DNA from: CAIWHR01 sp040006895
GTDB lineage: Bacteria; Pseudomonadota; Gammaproteobacteria; Burkholderiales; Casimicrobiaceae
Direction: 5' to 3'
Length of the DNA stretch: 6,333 bases
Assembly (NCBI GenBank): GCA_040006895.1
Contig: JBDTWB010000217.1
Location: 1 to 6,333, forward strand
Shown here piece by piece: positions 1-4,134 of the stretch. The notes beneath the pieces are model-generated. The model searched no databases and was not told the origin of the DNA. It worked only from the letters and a program-made list of their open reading frames with translations. Made by a program: the position numbers and the translations under genes. Numbering within the stretch: the stretch's first letter is position 1; each line of letters begins with the position of its first letter.

Positions 1-440
1 AGATAGTTGCCGAGCATGCCTTGCATCGCCGGCGCCTGCATTTGCATGAACTGCTTCCACAGGTCCGGCGTGATCATCATCTTGTCACCGTAGATCTGCT
101 TCGCCTGGTCCTGGAGCTTCTTCTGAATGGCGAGGAATGCCGTGATGTTCTGCTCGATGTAGGCGCCGATCATGCTTTGCTGCGCCGTGCCATAGAAGCG
201 GATCATCTGGGTGAGCATCTCCGACGAGAACATCGGCAATCCGCCGGATTCCTCCTCCAGGATGATCTGCAGCAGGATGGCCCGACTGAGGTCGTCGCCC
301 GACTTGGCGTCGATCACCTGGAATTCGATGTTTTCGAGCACCATCTGCTTCACGTCCGCCAGCGTGATGTAGCCGCTGTTGACGGTGTCGTAAAGACGGC
401 GGTTGGGATACTTCTTGATAATCCTGCGGCTGTCGGCCAT
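1..440 (-). CDS. phaR: PHA synthesis regulator PhaR, 3' end cut by window edge
   Basis: DNA-binding repressor that also binds PHA granules. In the known system it leaves the DNA when polymer appears and so derepresses phasin synthesis. The frame is open from ATG at 440 to the window edge: 146 codons are visible, and the C-terminus, perhaps 40 residues by comparison with the roughly 180-residue family, is missing. Residues 5-64 form the PHB/PHA accumulation regulator DNA-binding domain, with the hallmark YPNRRLYDT at 11-19 followed by GYITLADV and a FQVIDAKSGDDLSR stretch. Residues 70-110 carry the PHB_acc repeat (FSSEMLTQMIRFYG, then IGAYIEQN). The visible tail is rich in Met and Gln (QFMQMQAPAMQGM). 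The start is fixed by a GGAG six bases upstream (complement of 447-450). The gene diverges from the phasin gene at 686, its expected target. Family and role are secure; regulation in this organism is inferred. Confidence 0.96.
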   Translation of the reverse strand, partial: MADSRRIIKKYPNRRLYDTVNSGYITLADVKQMVLENIEFQVIDAKSGDDLSRAILLQIILEEESGGLPMFSSEMLTQMIRFYGTAQQSMIGAYIEQNITAFLAIQKKLQDQAKQIYGDKMMITPDLWKQFMQMQAPAMQGMLGNY

Positions 441-446
441 GGGGCG

Positions 447-472
447 CTCCGGTAAGGCAGGGCGGCATTATA
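447..472 (-). promoter_or_regulatory. phaR -10 box and ribosome binding site
   Basis: Read on the minus strand, a perfect TATAAT lies at 472-467 and a GGAG Shine-Dalgarno at 450-447, six bases before the phaR ATG. Initiation about 7 bases past the -10 box would give a leader of only about 20 nt. No good -35 hexamer is visible at 16-18 bp (AAACCA-like at best), so the promoter may be weak or activator-assisted. A TGCGGCGCC copy of the putative PhaR core lies just upstream at 505-513, which would fit autoregulation. Confidence 0.55.
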
Positions 473-524
473 ACGTTTTGATTTTTAGGTGGTTTGATTT
501 ATGCTGCGGCGCCAGAAAGGCGAG

Positions 525-542
525 TTGGTGCGGCGCACAAAA
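525..542. promoter_or_regulatory. Putative PhaR operator 1, upstream of phasin -35
   Basis: GTGC-GGC-GCAC at 528-538 is a perfect interrupted palindrome, flanked by TTG on the left and CAA-type bases on the right. Its TGCGGCGCA core (529-537) recurs as TGCGGTGCA at 586-594. It ends about 10 bp before the -35 hexamer. In Ralstonia/Cupriavidus, PhaR is described as binding two sites at phaP, one at the start site and one just upstream of -35; this layout matches. Assignment to PhaR is inferred. Confidence 0.5.
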
Positions 543-548
543 AAACCC

Positions 549-577
549 TTGACTTGCCCCCCTGTGGTCCCTACAAT
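549..577 (+). promoter_or_regulatory. sigma70 promoter of the phasin gene
   Basis: TTGACT at 549-554 and TACAAT at 572-577 are separated by exactly 17 bp, a near-consensus sigma70 promoter. Transcription should begin near 584, giving a leader of about 100 nt before the phasin start at 686. The strength suits a phasin, usually among the most abundant proteins in PHA-producing cells and therefore in need of a repressor. Confidence 0.8.
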
Positions 578-580
578 TGG

Positions 581-600
581 TTTTGTGCGGTGCAGCAAAA
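581..600. promoter_or_regulatory. Putative PhaR operator 2 over the phasin transcription start
   Basis: TTTTG at 581-585 and CAAAA at 596-600 form outer inverted arms. Inside them TGC-GGT-GCA (586-594) repeats the core of the upstream site. The element covers the predicted start of transcription near 584, where a bound repressor would block initiation or early clearance. The symmetry is imperfect by one base (an extra G at 595). Confidence 0.5.
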
Positions 601-606
601 CCTCCG

Positions 607-666
607 GGACCAGCGGGTCCGACAGGGGGTCGGCGGCACCCAGACCTTCCGGTCGGAGCCCGACCG
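607..666 (+). promoter_or_regulatory. Hairpin-rich 5' leader of the phasin mRNA
   Basis: Three stems can form: GGACC 607-611 with GGTCC 616-620; CCGAC 619-623 with GTCGG 629-633; and CGGTCGG 650-656 with CCGACCG 660-666 (7 bp, AGC loop). The first two share bases 619-620, so they exclude each other. CCGACC at 660-665 can pair with GGTCGG at 628-633 instead of 651-656. The last hairpin ends about 10 bases before the Shine-Dalgarno. This could stabilise the mRNA or tune translation, but high GC alone produces such pairing often. Confidence 0.35.
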
Positions 667-685
667 CTAATTGAAAGGGAACGCC

Positions 686-1240
686 ATGTACAACGCCACT
701 GAGCAATTCGCCGTAATCAACAAAACCAACGTCGAGCAGGTCACCAAGCTCGCCGCGGTCGCTCTGCAGAACGCCGAGAAGTTTTTCAACGCCAACCTCG
801 AAGCCGCGAAGTTTGCGCTGGCCCAGGGCGTCGAAGGCGCGCAAGCCGCCGCTGGTGTCAAGGACGTGCAGCAACTGATCTCGCTGCGCACCAAGTACGC
901 CGAGACCGGTGTGCAGGGCGCGCTGGGCTATTCCCGCAGCCTGTACGAGATCGCCGCCCAGACCCAGGCGCAATACACCGCGCTGGCCGAAGAGGCGTTC
1001 GCTGCCTACACCAAGGGCGTCGCCACGATGGTCGACCAAGCGGGCGCGAACGCGCCGGCCGGTAGCGACGTCGCCGTGAACGCGTTCCGTTCCACGTTCG
1101 CCGCCACGACCGCTGCGTTCGACCAGTTCCAGAAGGCCAGTCGTCAAGTGGTGGACCTGGCCGATGCCAGCGTCCGCGCCGCGGCCAACAACGCCTCCCG
1201 CGCCGCCTCGGCGAGCAAGGGTTCGCGCAAGGCCGCCTGA
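686..1240 (+). CDS. phaP: Phasin family protein (PHA granule-associated)
   Basis: A 184-residue phasin of the Phasin_2 type, the small amphipathic protein that coats PHA granules, limits their coalescence and sets their number and size. The N-terminus (MYNATEQFAVINKTNVEQVTK) and the core ALQNAEKFFNANLEAAKFAL followed by DVQQLISLRTKYAE match this family. The protein is almost entirely predicted helix, rich in Ala and Gln, with no membrane segment. It ends in an Ala/Ser/Lys/Arg tail (ASASKGSRKAA) resembling the basic tails of other phasins. The start is ATG 686 because AGGGA at 676-680 lies five bases upstream; the in-frame TTG at 671 precedes this site and is unlikely. The gene stands alone, divergent from phaR and followed by a strong terminator. 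Paralogous phasins may exist elsewhere, so the symbol names the family rather than a specific orthologue. Confidence 0.93.
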   Translation: MYNATEQFAVINKTNVEQVTKLAAVALQNAEKFFNANLEAAKFALAQGVEGAQAAAGVKDVQQLISLRTKYAETGVQGALGYSRSLYEIAAQTQAQYTALAEEAFAAYTKGVATMVDQAGANAPAGSDVAVNAFRSTFAATTAAFDQFQKASRQVVDLADASVRAAANNASRAASASKGSRKAA

Positions 1241-1267
1241 AGCACGCCGCGCGCAAGCGCACGCAGA

Positions 1268-1393
1268 GCGCCGGTGCGCCCCTTGAAAAAAGGTCGACCG
1301 GCGCCGATGTAGGAACCGACGGCTCCTCTGTATCTTTTTCCTCCTCCTAAAAGATACAGCCTCAGCCCCGCTCGCGAGAGCGGGGCTTTTTTT
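1268..1393 (+). ncRNA. Structured phasin 3' UTR, candidate 3'-UTR-derived small RNA
   Basis: Four hairpins follow the phasin stop codon in sequence. (1) GCGCCGGT 1268-1275 pairs with ACCGGCGC 1297-1304, with an inner CCTT/AAGG stem. (2) AGGA 1311-1314 pairs with TCCT 1324-1327, extended by CC/GG. (3) CTGTATCTTTT 1328-1338 pairs with AAAAGATACAG 1349-1359, 11 perfect base pairs closing a pyrimidine loop TCCTCCTCCT. (4) The terminator follows at 1364-1393. The AU-rich third stem is conspicuous in such GC-rich DNA, and its loop contains the anti-Shine-Dalgarno-like CCTCCT. A terminator-ended chain of stems is typical of small RNAs cleaved from mRNA 3' ends. No separate promoter is visible, so it would be made by processing. 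The structure is seen; the function is inferred. Confidence 0.4.
1364..1393 (+). terminator. Intrinsic terminator of the phasin transcript
   Basis: AGCCCCGCTC (1364-1373) and GAGCGGGGCT (1378-1387) form a perfect 10-bp stem around a GCGA tetraloop, followed by a run of seven T ending at 1393. This is a textbook Rho-independent terminator 120-150 bases after the phasin stop. Confidence 0.95.
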
Positions 1394-1400
1394 CTGGGCC

Positions 1401-1845
1401 CGCAGGGCAGGCCGTGCGTGATCGCCAGGTTGGGTCGAGTCGCCGGTCACACTTTGGTCACCCTTTCGGAAAAACCTCCAACGGCGCCAGACACAAAAGC
1501 ACAGTACCCCGGTCAAGACCGTAGGCAACAAGCCCCCCACATTCGATGCGGCGGCCCTGCCCTTGGCTCTTCGCGCCGCTTGCGTTGAAACACGGGCGAC
1601 GTTCCCCGAGAGGCCCATGAACGGTGCGAATGGGCTTGGTCCGCCTCCGATTGCCTTGTGCTGCCGGGACACGCCTGCCTGGAGTACGGCGTTCTTGATC
1701 GCGTGCGCCCACTTCAGGTTAGAGCGCACAAGGCAGTGGTGCGTTTCGTCCAAGGCGGGTACTCTTGCGCTGACATGCGCTTGCACGAAATGTCCGCACT
1801 GACGCTTTTTGTGTGCCCTGGGATTCAGGGCAGGCGCTTCATTTC
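1401..1845. other. Intergenic stretch of about 445 bp with no supported gene
   Basis: Open frames exist on both strands but none has a ribosome binding site with a convincing start, a recognisable domain or a signal sequence. Two local features are visible. A tandem 11-bp direct repeat, GGTCACACTTT then GGTCACCCTTT, lies at 1445-1466. A small hairpin, GCCCTG/CAGGGC with a five-base loop, lies at 1815-1831 just before the lipoprotein gene; it has no T-tract on either strand. Confidence 0.5.
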
Positions 1846-1995
1846 ATGACGAGACTCCTGCTCCTGGCCACTCTCTCTCTGGTTGCCGCAGGATGCGCGC
1901 CACTACCGGCCCGGACCGCCGGAGACCTTGCACTTTGCGAGTCCGCGCCCTCCGACCAAGTCGAGCGCCAGGCATTTCGGGAAATCTGTCGCTGA
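1846..1995 (+). CDS. Small putative lipoprotein, 49 aa
   Basis: The short ORF begins Met-Thr-Arg, continues with a hydrophobic stretch LLLLATLSLVAAG, and reaches Cys17 in a VAAGC lipobox-like motif. It would be processed by signal peptidase II and anchored by a lipid. The mature part would be only 33 residues, starting CAPLPAR, with two further cysteines (31 and 48) that could form a disulfide. I recognise no family. Position -3 of the lipobox is Ala rather than the usual Leu, which is tolerated but not ideal. The ribosome site is weak (an AGG about 12 bases upstream), so it may be poorly translated or a remnant. An attC-like half-site follows at 2042-2068, suggesting that this is the first visible cassette. 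Confidence 0.45.
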   Translation: MTRLLLLATLSLVAAGCAPLPARTAGDLALCESAPSDQVERQAFREICR

Positions 1996-2041
1996 CCGGT
2001 ACATTTCCTTGTGCCTGCCAAAGCAATGACAGGTGTGTTGC

Positions 2042-2068
2042 GGCCTCAACCCGCCGTTCGACGTTCTG
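2042..2068. repeat. attC-like half-site after the lipoprotein gene
   Basis: CCTCAACCCGCCGTTCGACG resembles the left half of the well-formed attC at 2385 (AACCCATCATTCGAG) and a similar stretch at 2944-2964 (AACCCGCCATTGAACG). The 7-base box here is CCTCAAC, one mismatch from RYYYAAC. No proper right half (GTTRRRY) follows; GACGTTCTGGC at 2063-2073 could be a damaged or fused one. It lies between the lipoprotein and Excalibur genes, where an attC would be expected. Confidence 0.3.
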
Positions 2069-2086
2069 GCCCCCGCCCTATCCACT

Positions 2087-2365
2087 ATGCAGAAGCTCAT
2101 CCTGATAGCGATTCTGGGAAGCCTCGCGTGGTACGCCTACGGAAAATATCAGGCACGCGTGAATGCGGTCGACCACCGCTCACCGACTATCGGGCTCAGT
2201 GCCCCTGCTCCGGTTGCGAGCACCACGTTTCGCTGCGACGGCCGCACCTTTTGTTCCCAAATGACGTCTTGTGCGGAGGCAACTTACTTTCTCAACCACT
2301 GCCCGGGTACGAAGATGGATGGAAATGGGGACGGTATCCCATGTGAGAAGCAGTGGTGCAAATGA
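2087..2365 (+). CDS. Membrane-anchored Excalibur-domain protein, 92 aa
   Basis: One N-terminal hydrophobic segment (residues 3-18, LILIAILGSLAWYAYG) is either a membrane anchor or an uncleaved signal. A short Pro/Ala/Ser linker follows, then an Excalibur-type domain (about 48-92) predicted to lie outside the cytoplasm. The diagnostic calcium-loop signature is present as D78-G-N80-G-D82-G-x-x-C86-E87. Six cysteines (50, 56, 62, 72, 86, 91) suit three disulfides. Excalibur domains occur in many secreted or surface proteins and are thought to bind calcium; the role of this one is unknown. The ATG at 2087 is chosen because it directly precedes the hydrophobic segment; an upstream in-frame start would add a non-signal-like extension. 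No Shine-Dalgarno is visible. It is followed by an attC-like site at 2385, so it looks like a cassette gene. Confidence 0.82.
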   Translation: MQKLILIAILGSLAWYAYGKYQARVNAVDHRSPTIGLSAPAPVASTTFRCDGRTFCSQMTSCAEATYFLNHCPGTKMDGNGDGIPCEKQWCK

Positions 2366-2384
2366 CCTCGCGAAGTGCACCACG

Positions 2385-2472
2385 GGCTAACCCATCATTC
2401 GAGCGGACGGGGGCCGGCGTTGTTGTGCTCAGATTGGCGCTTCGTTCGCGCCGCTCAGCTTGGACGTTGGGC
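2385..2472. repeat. attC-like recombination site (integron cassette)
   Basis: The 88-bp element is bounded by GGCTAAC (2385-2391, one mismatch from RYYYAAC) and GTTGGGC (2466-2472, exact GTTRRRY). Inside, GAGCGG (2401-2406) pairs with CCGCTC (2451-2456), extended by CG/CG after an extrahelical A at 2407, as seen in attC L boxes. The two unpaired spacers between R and L boxes are both nine bases (2392-2400 and 2457-2465). A variable 39-base terminal loop lies between. Length, order and symmetry agree with attC architecture. The site lies between the Excalibur and VOC genes, and the next gene begins about 40 bases after the GTT, as in cassette arrays. Confidence 0.75.
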
Positions 2473-2513
2473 GTTCACAATCCATGGACGCCGCGCCCTT
2501 CAAGGAAACTGTA

Positions 2514-2942
2514 ATGTCGAGCACCGCAAAGAACACTCGCGCAACCGTAGTTCCGTGTCTGCGGTATCGCGACGCACCGAAGGCGATCGAATGGCTCTGT
2601 TCAGTCTTCGGGTTCGAGCGGCAACTCGTCGTGCCGCACGAAGACGGAACAATTGCCCACGCGCAACTCAGCTTTGGAAACGGCATGGTCATGCTGGGCT
2701 CGGTTGCGAAGCCCGAGAATGAGTTCGGTCGTCTCACCAAGCAACCCGATGAAATTGGAGGCATGGAAACGCAAAGCCCATACCTCATAGTCTCAGACGC
2801 CGACTCGGTGTACCGGAAAGCAAAGGCCGCGGGTGCCAAGATCGAGATTGAAATCAAGGACGAAGACTACGGGGGACGAGGCTTTAGCTGCAGGGATCTG
2901 GAGGGTCACCTGTGGAACGTTGGAACCTACGACCCGTGGTGA
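2514..2942 (+). CDS. VOC family protein (glyoxalase/bleomycin-resistance fold), 142 aa
   Basis: A single vicinal-oxygen-chelate domain built from two beta-alpha-beta-beta-beta modules. Module one covers about residues 9-62: VVPCLRYRDAPKAIEWLCSVFGFE, then HEDGTIAHAQLSFGNGMVML. Module two covers about 85-140: SPYLIVSDADSVYRKAKAAGAKI, then YGGRGFSCRDLEGHLWNVGTYDPW. His49 and the C-terminal EGHLW (Glu130/His132) lie where metal or ligand residues usually are. The close of the domain (GGRGFSCRDLEGHLW) is typical of the PhnB-like/glyoxalase-like subgroup, whose members vary from drug binding to isomerase or dioxygenase activity, so no substrate is assigned. The start at 2514 is set by AAGGAA six bases upstream; earlier in-frame starts lack this. 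It follows the attC site at 2385-2472, and VOC proteins are common cassette cargo. Confidence 0.88.
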   Translation: MSSTAKNTRATVVPCLRYRDAPKAIEWLCSVFGFERQLVVPHEDGTIAHAQLSFGNGMVMLGSVAKPENEFGRLTKQPDEIGGMETQSPYLIVSDADSVYRKAKAAGAKIEIEIKDEDYGGRGFSCRDLEGHLWNVGTYDPW

Positions 2943-2943
2943 C

Positions 2944-2972
2944 GACCAACCCGCCATTGAACGTCAGGCACC
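2944..2972. repeat. attC-like half-site after the VOC gene
   Basis: GACCAACCCGCCATTGAACG begins two bases after the VOC stop codon and parallels the left halves at 2042 and 2385 (shared AACCC, then a YCRTTSRA-type stretch). The box GACCAAC is one mismatch from RYYYAAC. A weak right partner may exist at 3087-3104 (GGTCCTGGACG then GTTGAAG), but the pairing has bulges and the outer boxes do not complement, so a complete site is not claimed. Confidence 0.35.
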
Positions 2973-3116
2973 GCGCTCACGGCCGGCCCGTTCCCAATGG
3001 CGGAAAGAGCAGAAACCGAAAGGTCCTGCTTCTCACTTTCCTTCCGTCGAAACGACATTTGCTAAGCCGGTCAGCCATTGGTGCAAGGTCCTGGACGGTT
3101 GAAGGGAAGGACGCAC

Positions 3117-3503
3117 ATGGAGATGGTCGAGGCTCTCAAGTCCCGCGCCCAAAATTGGCCATGGGCACGCGCATGCAATGGTTGGCTATATCGTGCCCAC
3201 GGCGGGTCCTGGCGCCTGCCCGATGCTGGGTCACCCCTCGGCGCCCTCGTGGCAGCGACGCGCGGCGGGCGTTCTCCGTTGCCACGCCATTGCGCCAGCG
3301 TTATCGTTCCGGTCATGTCGCTCTTTACAATCAGGCTCAACCTGGCGCCCAACCGGACCTGCCGGTACGGCGCTGGCGCTGGGCATTATGGGCGCCGCCG
3401 GGCAGCACCCGGCGCGCACGCTCGCGTCTTCGGTCGTCGCCGGTGGCGGCAGGCCGGTTGGCAGTTCGTTTTGGACGACACAGCCTGCATCTCCTCCCGC
3501 TGA
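3117..3503 (+). CDS. Doubtful 128-aa ORF, possible decayed cassette content
   Basis: ATG 3117 has a good Shine-Dalgarno (AAGGA at 3107-3111, five bases upstream), and the frame stays open to TGA at 3501-3503, three bases before the GFA start. The first 25 codons look protein-like (MEMVEALKSRAQNWPW). The rest is rich in Trp, Arg and Gly, with no recognisable domain, signal peptide or membrane segment, and the second half runs through the large inverted repeat at 3347-3462. A 5' remnant of a cassette gene reading into a recombination-site-like repeat is one explanation; a non-coding stretch is another. No other gene is supported between the VOC and GFA genes. Confidence 0.2.
   Translation: MEMVEALKSRAQNWPWARACNGWLYRAHGGSWRLPDAGSPLGALVAATRGGRSPLPRHCASVIVPVMSLFTIRLNLAPNRTCRYGAGAGHYGRRRAAPGAHARVFGRRRWRQAGWQFVLDDTACISSR
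3347..3462. repeat. Large imperfect inverted repeat, possible degenerate attC
   Basis: The left arm GCCCAACCGGACCTGCC (3347-3363) pairs with the right arm GGCAGGCCGGTTGGC (3448-3462) over 15 bp, leaving two single-base bulges (one C in the CCC at 3348-3350, and A3357). The left end is an exact RYYYAAC box (GCCCAAC). The right end would be GTTGGGC if one G were restored. Isolated extrahelical bases on one strand are a feature of folded attC sites, and a 116-bp length is in their range. A continuous R-to-L stem without an unpaired spacer is not canonical. It lies 45 bp before the GFA gene. Confidence 0.45.
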
Positions 3504-3506
3504 ACG

Positions 3507-3899
3507 ATGAGACGAGTTGCTTCGTGCAGTTGCGGCCAGCTCCAGCTCACGGTGAGCGAGGAGCCGGCTCGCGTTTCCATTTGCCATTGTTTGGCGTGCC
3601 AACGCCGGACGGGCAGCGTATTCGGGGCGCAAGCGCGCTTTCGGCGAGGTGGCGTCCATGTCACTGGCGAGTCTTCCGTTTACGTCCGCGTCGGTGATGA
3701 AGGAGGCGGCGCCACGTTTCACTTCTGCCCGCAGTGCGGCGCCACGGTTTACTACGAGCCCGCCGGTTATCCAGAACACGTGGTCGTTCCGGTCGGAGCC
3801 TTTGCCGAGCCTGGCTTTCCTGCGCCTTCGTTCTCCGTTTACGAAGAGCGGATGCATCCTTGGGTCGGGTTGCCTGTCGATATGGAGCACATGGCGTGA
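3507..3899 (+). CDS. GFA/CENP-V family zinc-binding protein, 130 aa
   Basis: A complete single-domain GFA (glutathione-dependent formaldehyde-activating enzyme-like) protein of the usual length with the Mss4-like zinc fold. Zinc ligands are in the expected order: Cys7 and Cys9 (SCSCG), Cys26, Cys28 and Cys31 (ICHCLACQRRTG), then Cys74 and Cys77 (FHFCPQCG). The remainder (VPVGAFAEPGFPAP, then SVYEERMHPWVGLP) is family-typical. The original formaldehyde-activating activity is disputed and most members lack an assigned substrate, so only a zinc protein, possibly thiol- or glutathione-related, can be claimed. ATG 3507 gives the typical MRxVASCSCG start, although no Shine-Dalgarno is visible. The gene is intact and shares strand and spacing with the cassette-like genes upstream. 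Confidence 0.92.
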   Translation: MRRVASCSCGQLQLTVSEEPARVSICHCLACQRRTGSVFGAQARFRRGGVHVTGESSVYVRVGDEGGGATFHFCPQCGATVYYEPAGYPEHVVVPVGAFAEPGFPAPSFSVYEERMHPWVGLPVDMEHMA

Positions 3900-3909
3900 G
3901 CTCGCTGTC

Positions 3910-3956
3910 GCCTGACCTTTCCATCCAGCCCCGCCGCTCATGACAAATGTTCAGGC
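3910..3956. repeat. Short attC-like inverted repeat after the GFA gene
   Basis: GCCTGA at 3910-3915 is inversely repeated as TCAGGC at 3951-3956. With neighbouring bases the ends read GCCTGAC and GTTCAGGC, each one change from attC R boxes. The left box lies ten bases after the GFA stop, the usual place for an attC. The inner L-box pairing is poor and the site is short at 47 bp, so this may be a decayed site or chance. Confidence 0.3.
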
Positions 3957-4023
3957 ATTGCCGATGCGGCTCGACGAGCTGATGAACCGATTTCGCATCG
4001 CTGGCCGCTTTCGCGCCATCTGA
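3940..4023 (+). CDS. Very small ORF of 27 codons, uncertain
   Basis: ATG 3940 opens MTNVQALPMRLDELMNRF and closes at TGA 4021-4023. The amphipathic run LDELMNRFRIAGRFRAI resembles the first helix of many regulators, so this could be a truncated 5' remnant. No Shine-Dalgarno precedes either ATG 3940 or ATG 3964, and it overlaps the putative inverted repeat. Chance is quite possible. Confidence 0.15.
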   Translation: MTNVQALPMRLDELMNRFRIAGRFRAI

Positions 4024-4078
4024 TGGCCGTCATTGCCGGTGCAGCGTGTGCGCCACCGCGCCCGAGCACCGAACCGCC

Positions 4079-4132
4079 TTGACGGTCCGCTGACACTCGC
4101 CTACCGTACGGCACCCGCCACGACAGGAGAGG
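4079..4132 (+). promoter_or_regulatory. Putative promoter and strong RBS of the beta-helix gene
   Basis: TTGACG at 4079-4084 and TACCGT at 4102-4107 are spaced by 17 bp. The -35 is near consensus and the -10 is poor (3 of 6). Initiation near 4114 would leave a short leader containing AGGAGAGG (4125-4132). Its AGGAG ends five bases before the ATG at 4135, and this ribosome site decides the start. Confidence 0.45.
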
Positions 4133-4134
4133 TC

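Noticed and set aside
21..455. Plus-strand 144-codon frame antisense to phaR
   Set aside because: Leu/Val/His/Asp-rich translation typical of the complementary strand of a GC-rich gene; no independent evidence.
85..468. Minus-strand frame overlapping phaR
   Set aside because: Out of frame with the clear PhaR product, Arg/Pro/His-rich and without a ribosome site; a shadow of phaR.
671..685. TTG start extending the phasin by five residues
   Set aside because: The Shine-Dalgarno AGGGA lies inside this extension and is correctly spaced for ATG 686.
485..1786. Minus-strand open frame of 433 codons opposite the phasin gene
   Set aside because: It runs antisense through the phasin, its terminator and its promoter; composition follows the GC-rich complementary frame; no start signal or domain. 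The part at 1401-1786 looks slightly protein-like but lacks any supporting signal.
2944..3104. Complete 161-bp attC after the VOC gene
   Set aside because: Left and right outer boxes complement at only four positions, spacing is asymmetric (11 versus 0 bases), and the inner pairing needs two bulges; only the left half is kept.
3231..3941. Minus-strand 236-codon frame
   Set aside because: Antisense to the well-supported GFA gene; no domain or start signal.
4033..4134. Upstream in-frame start for the beta-helix protein
   Set aside because: It would add 34 Arg-rich residues ahead of the signal peptide and ignore the strong AGGAG before ATG 4135.
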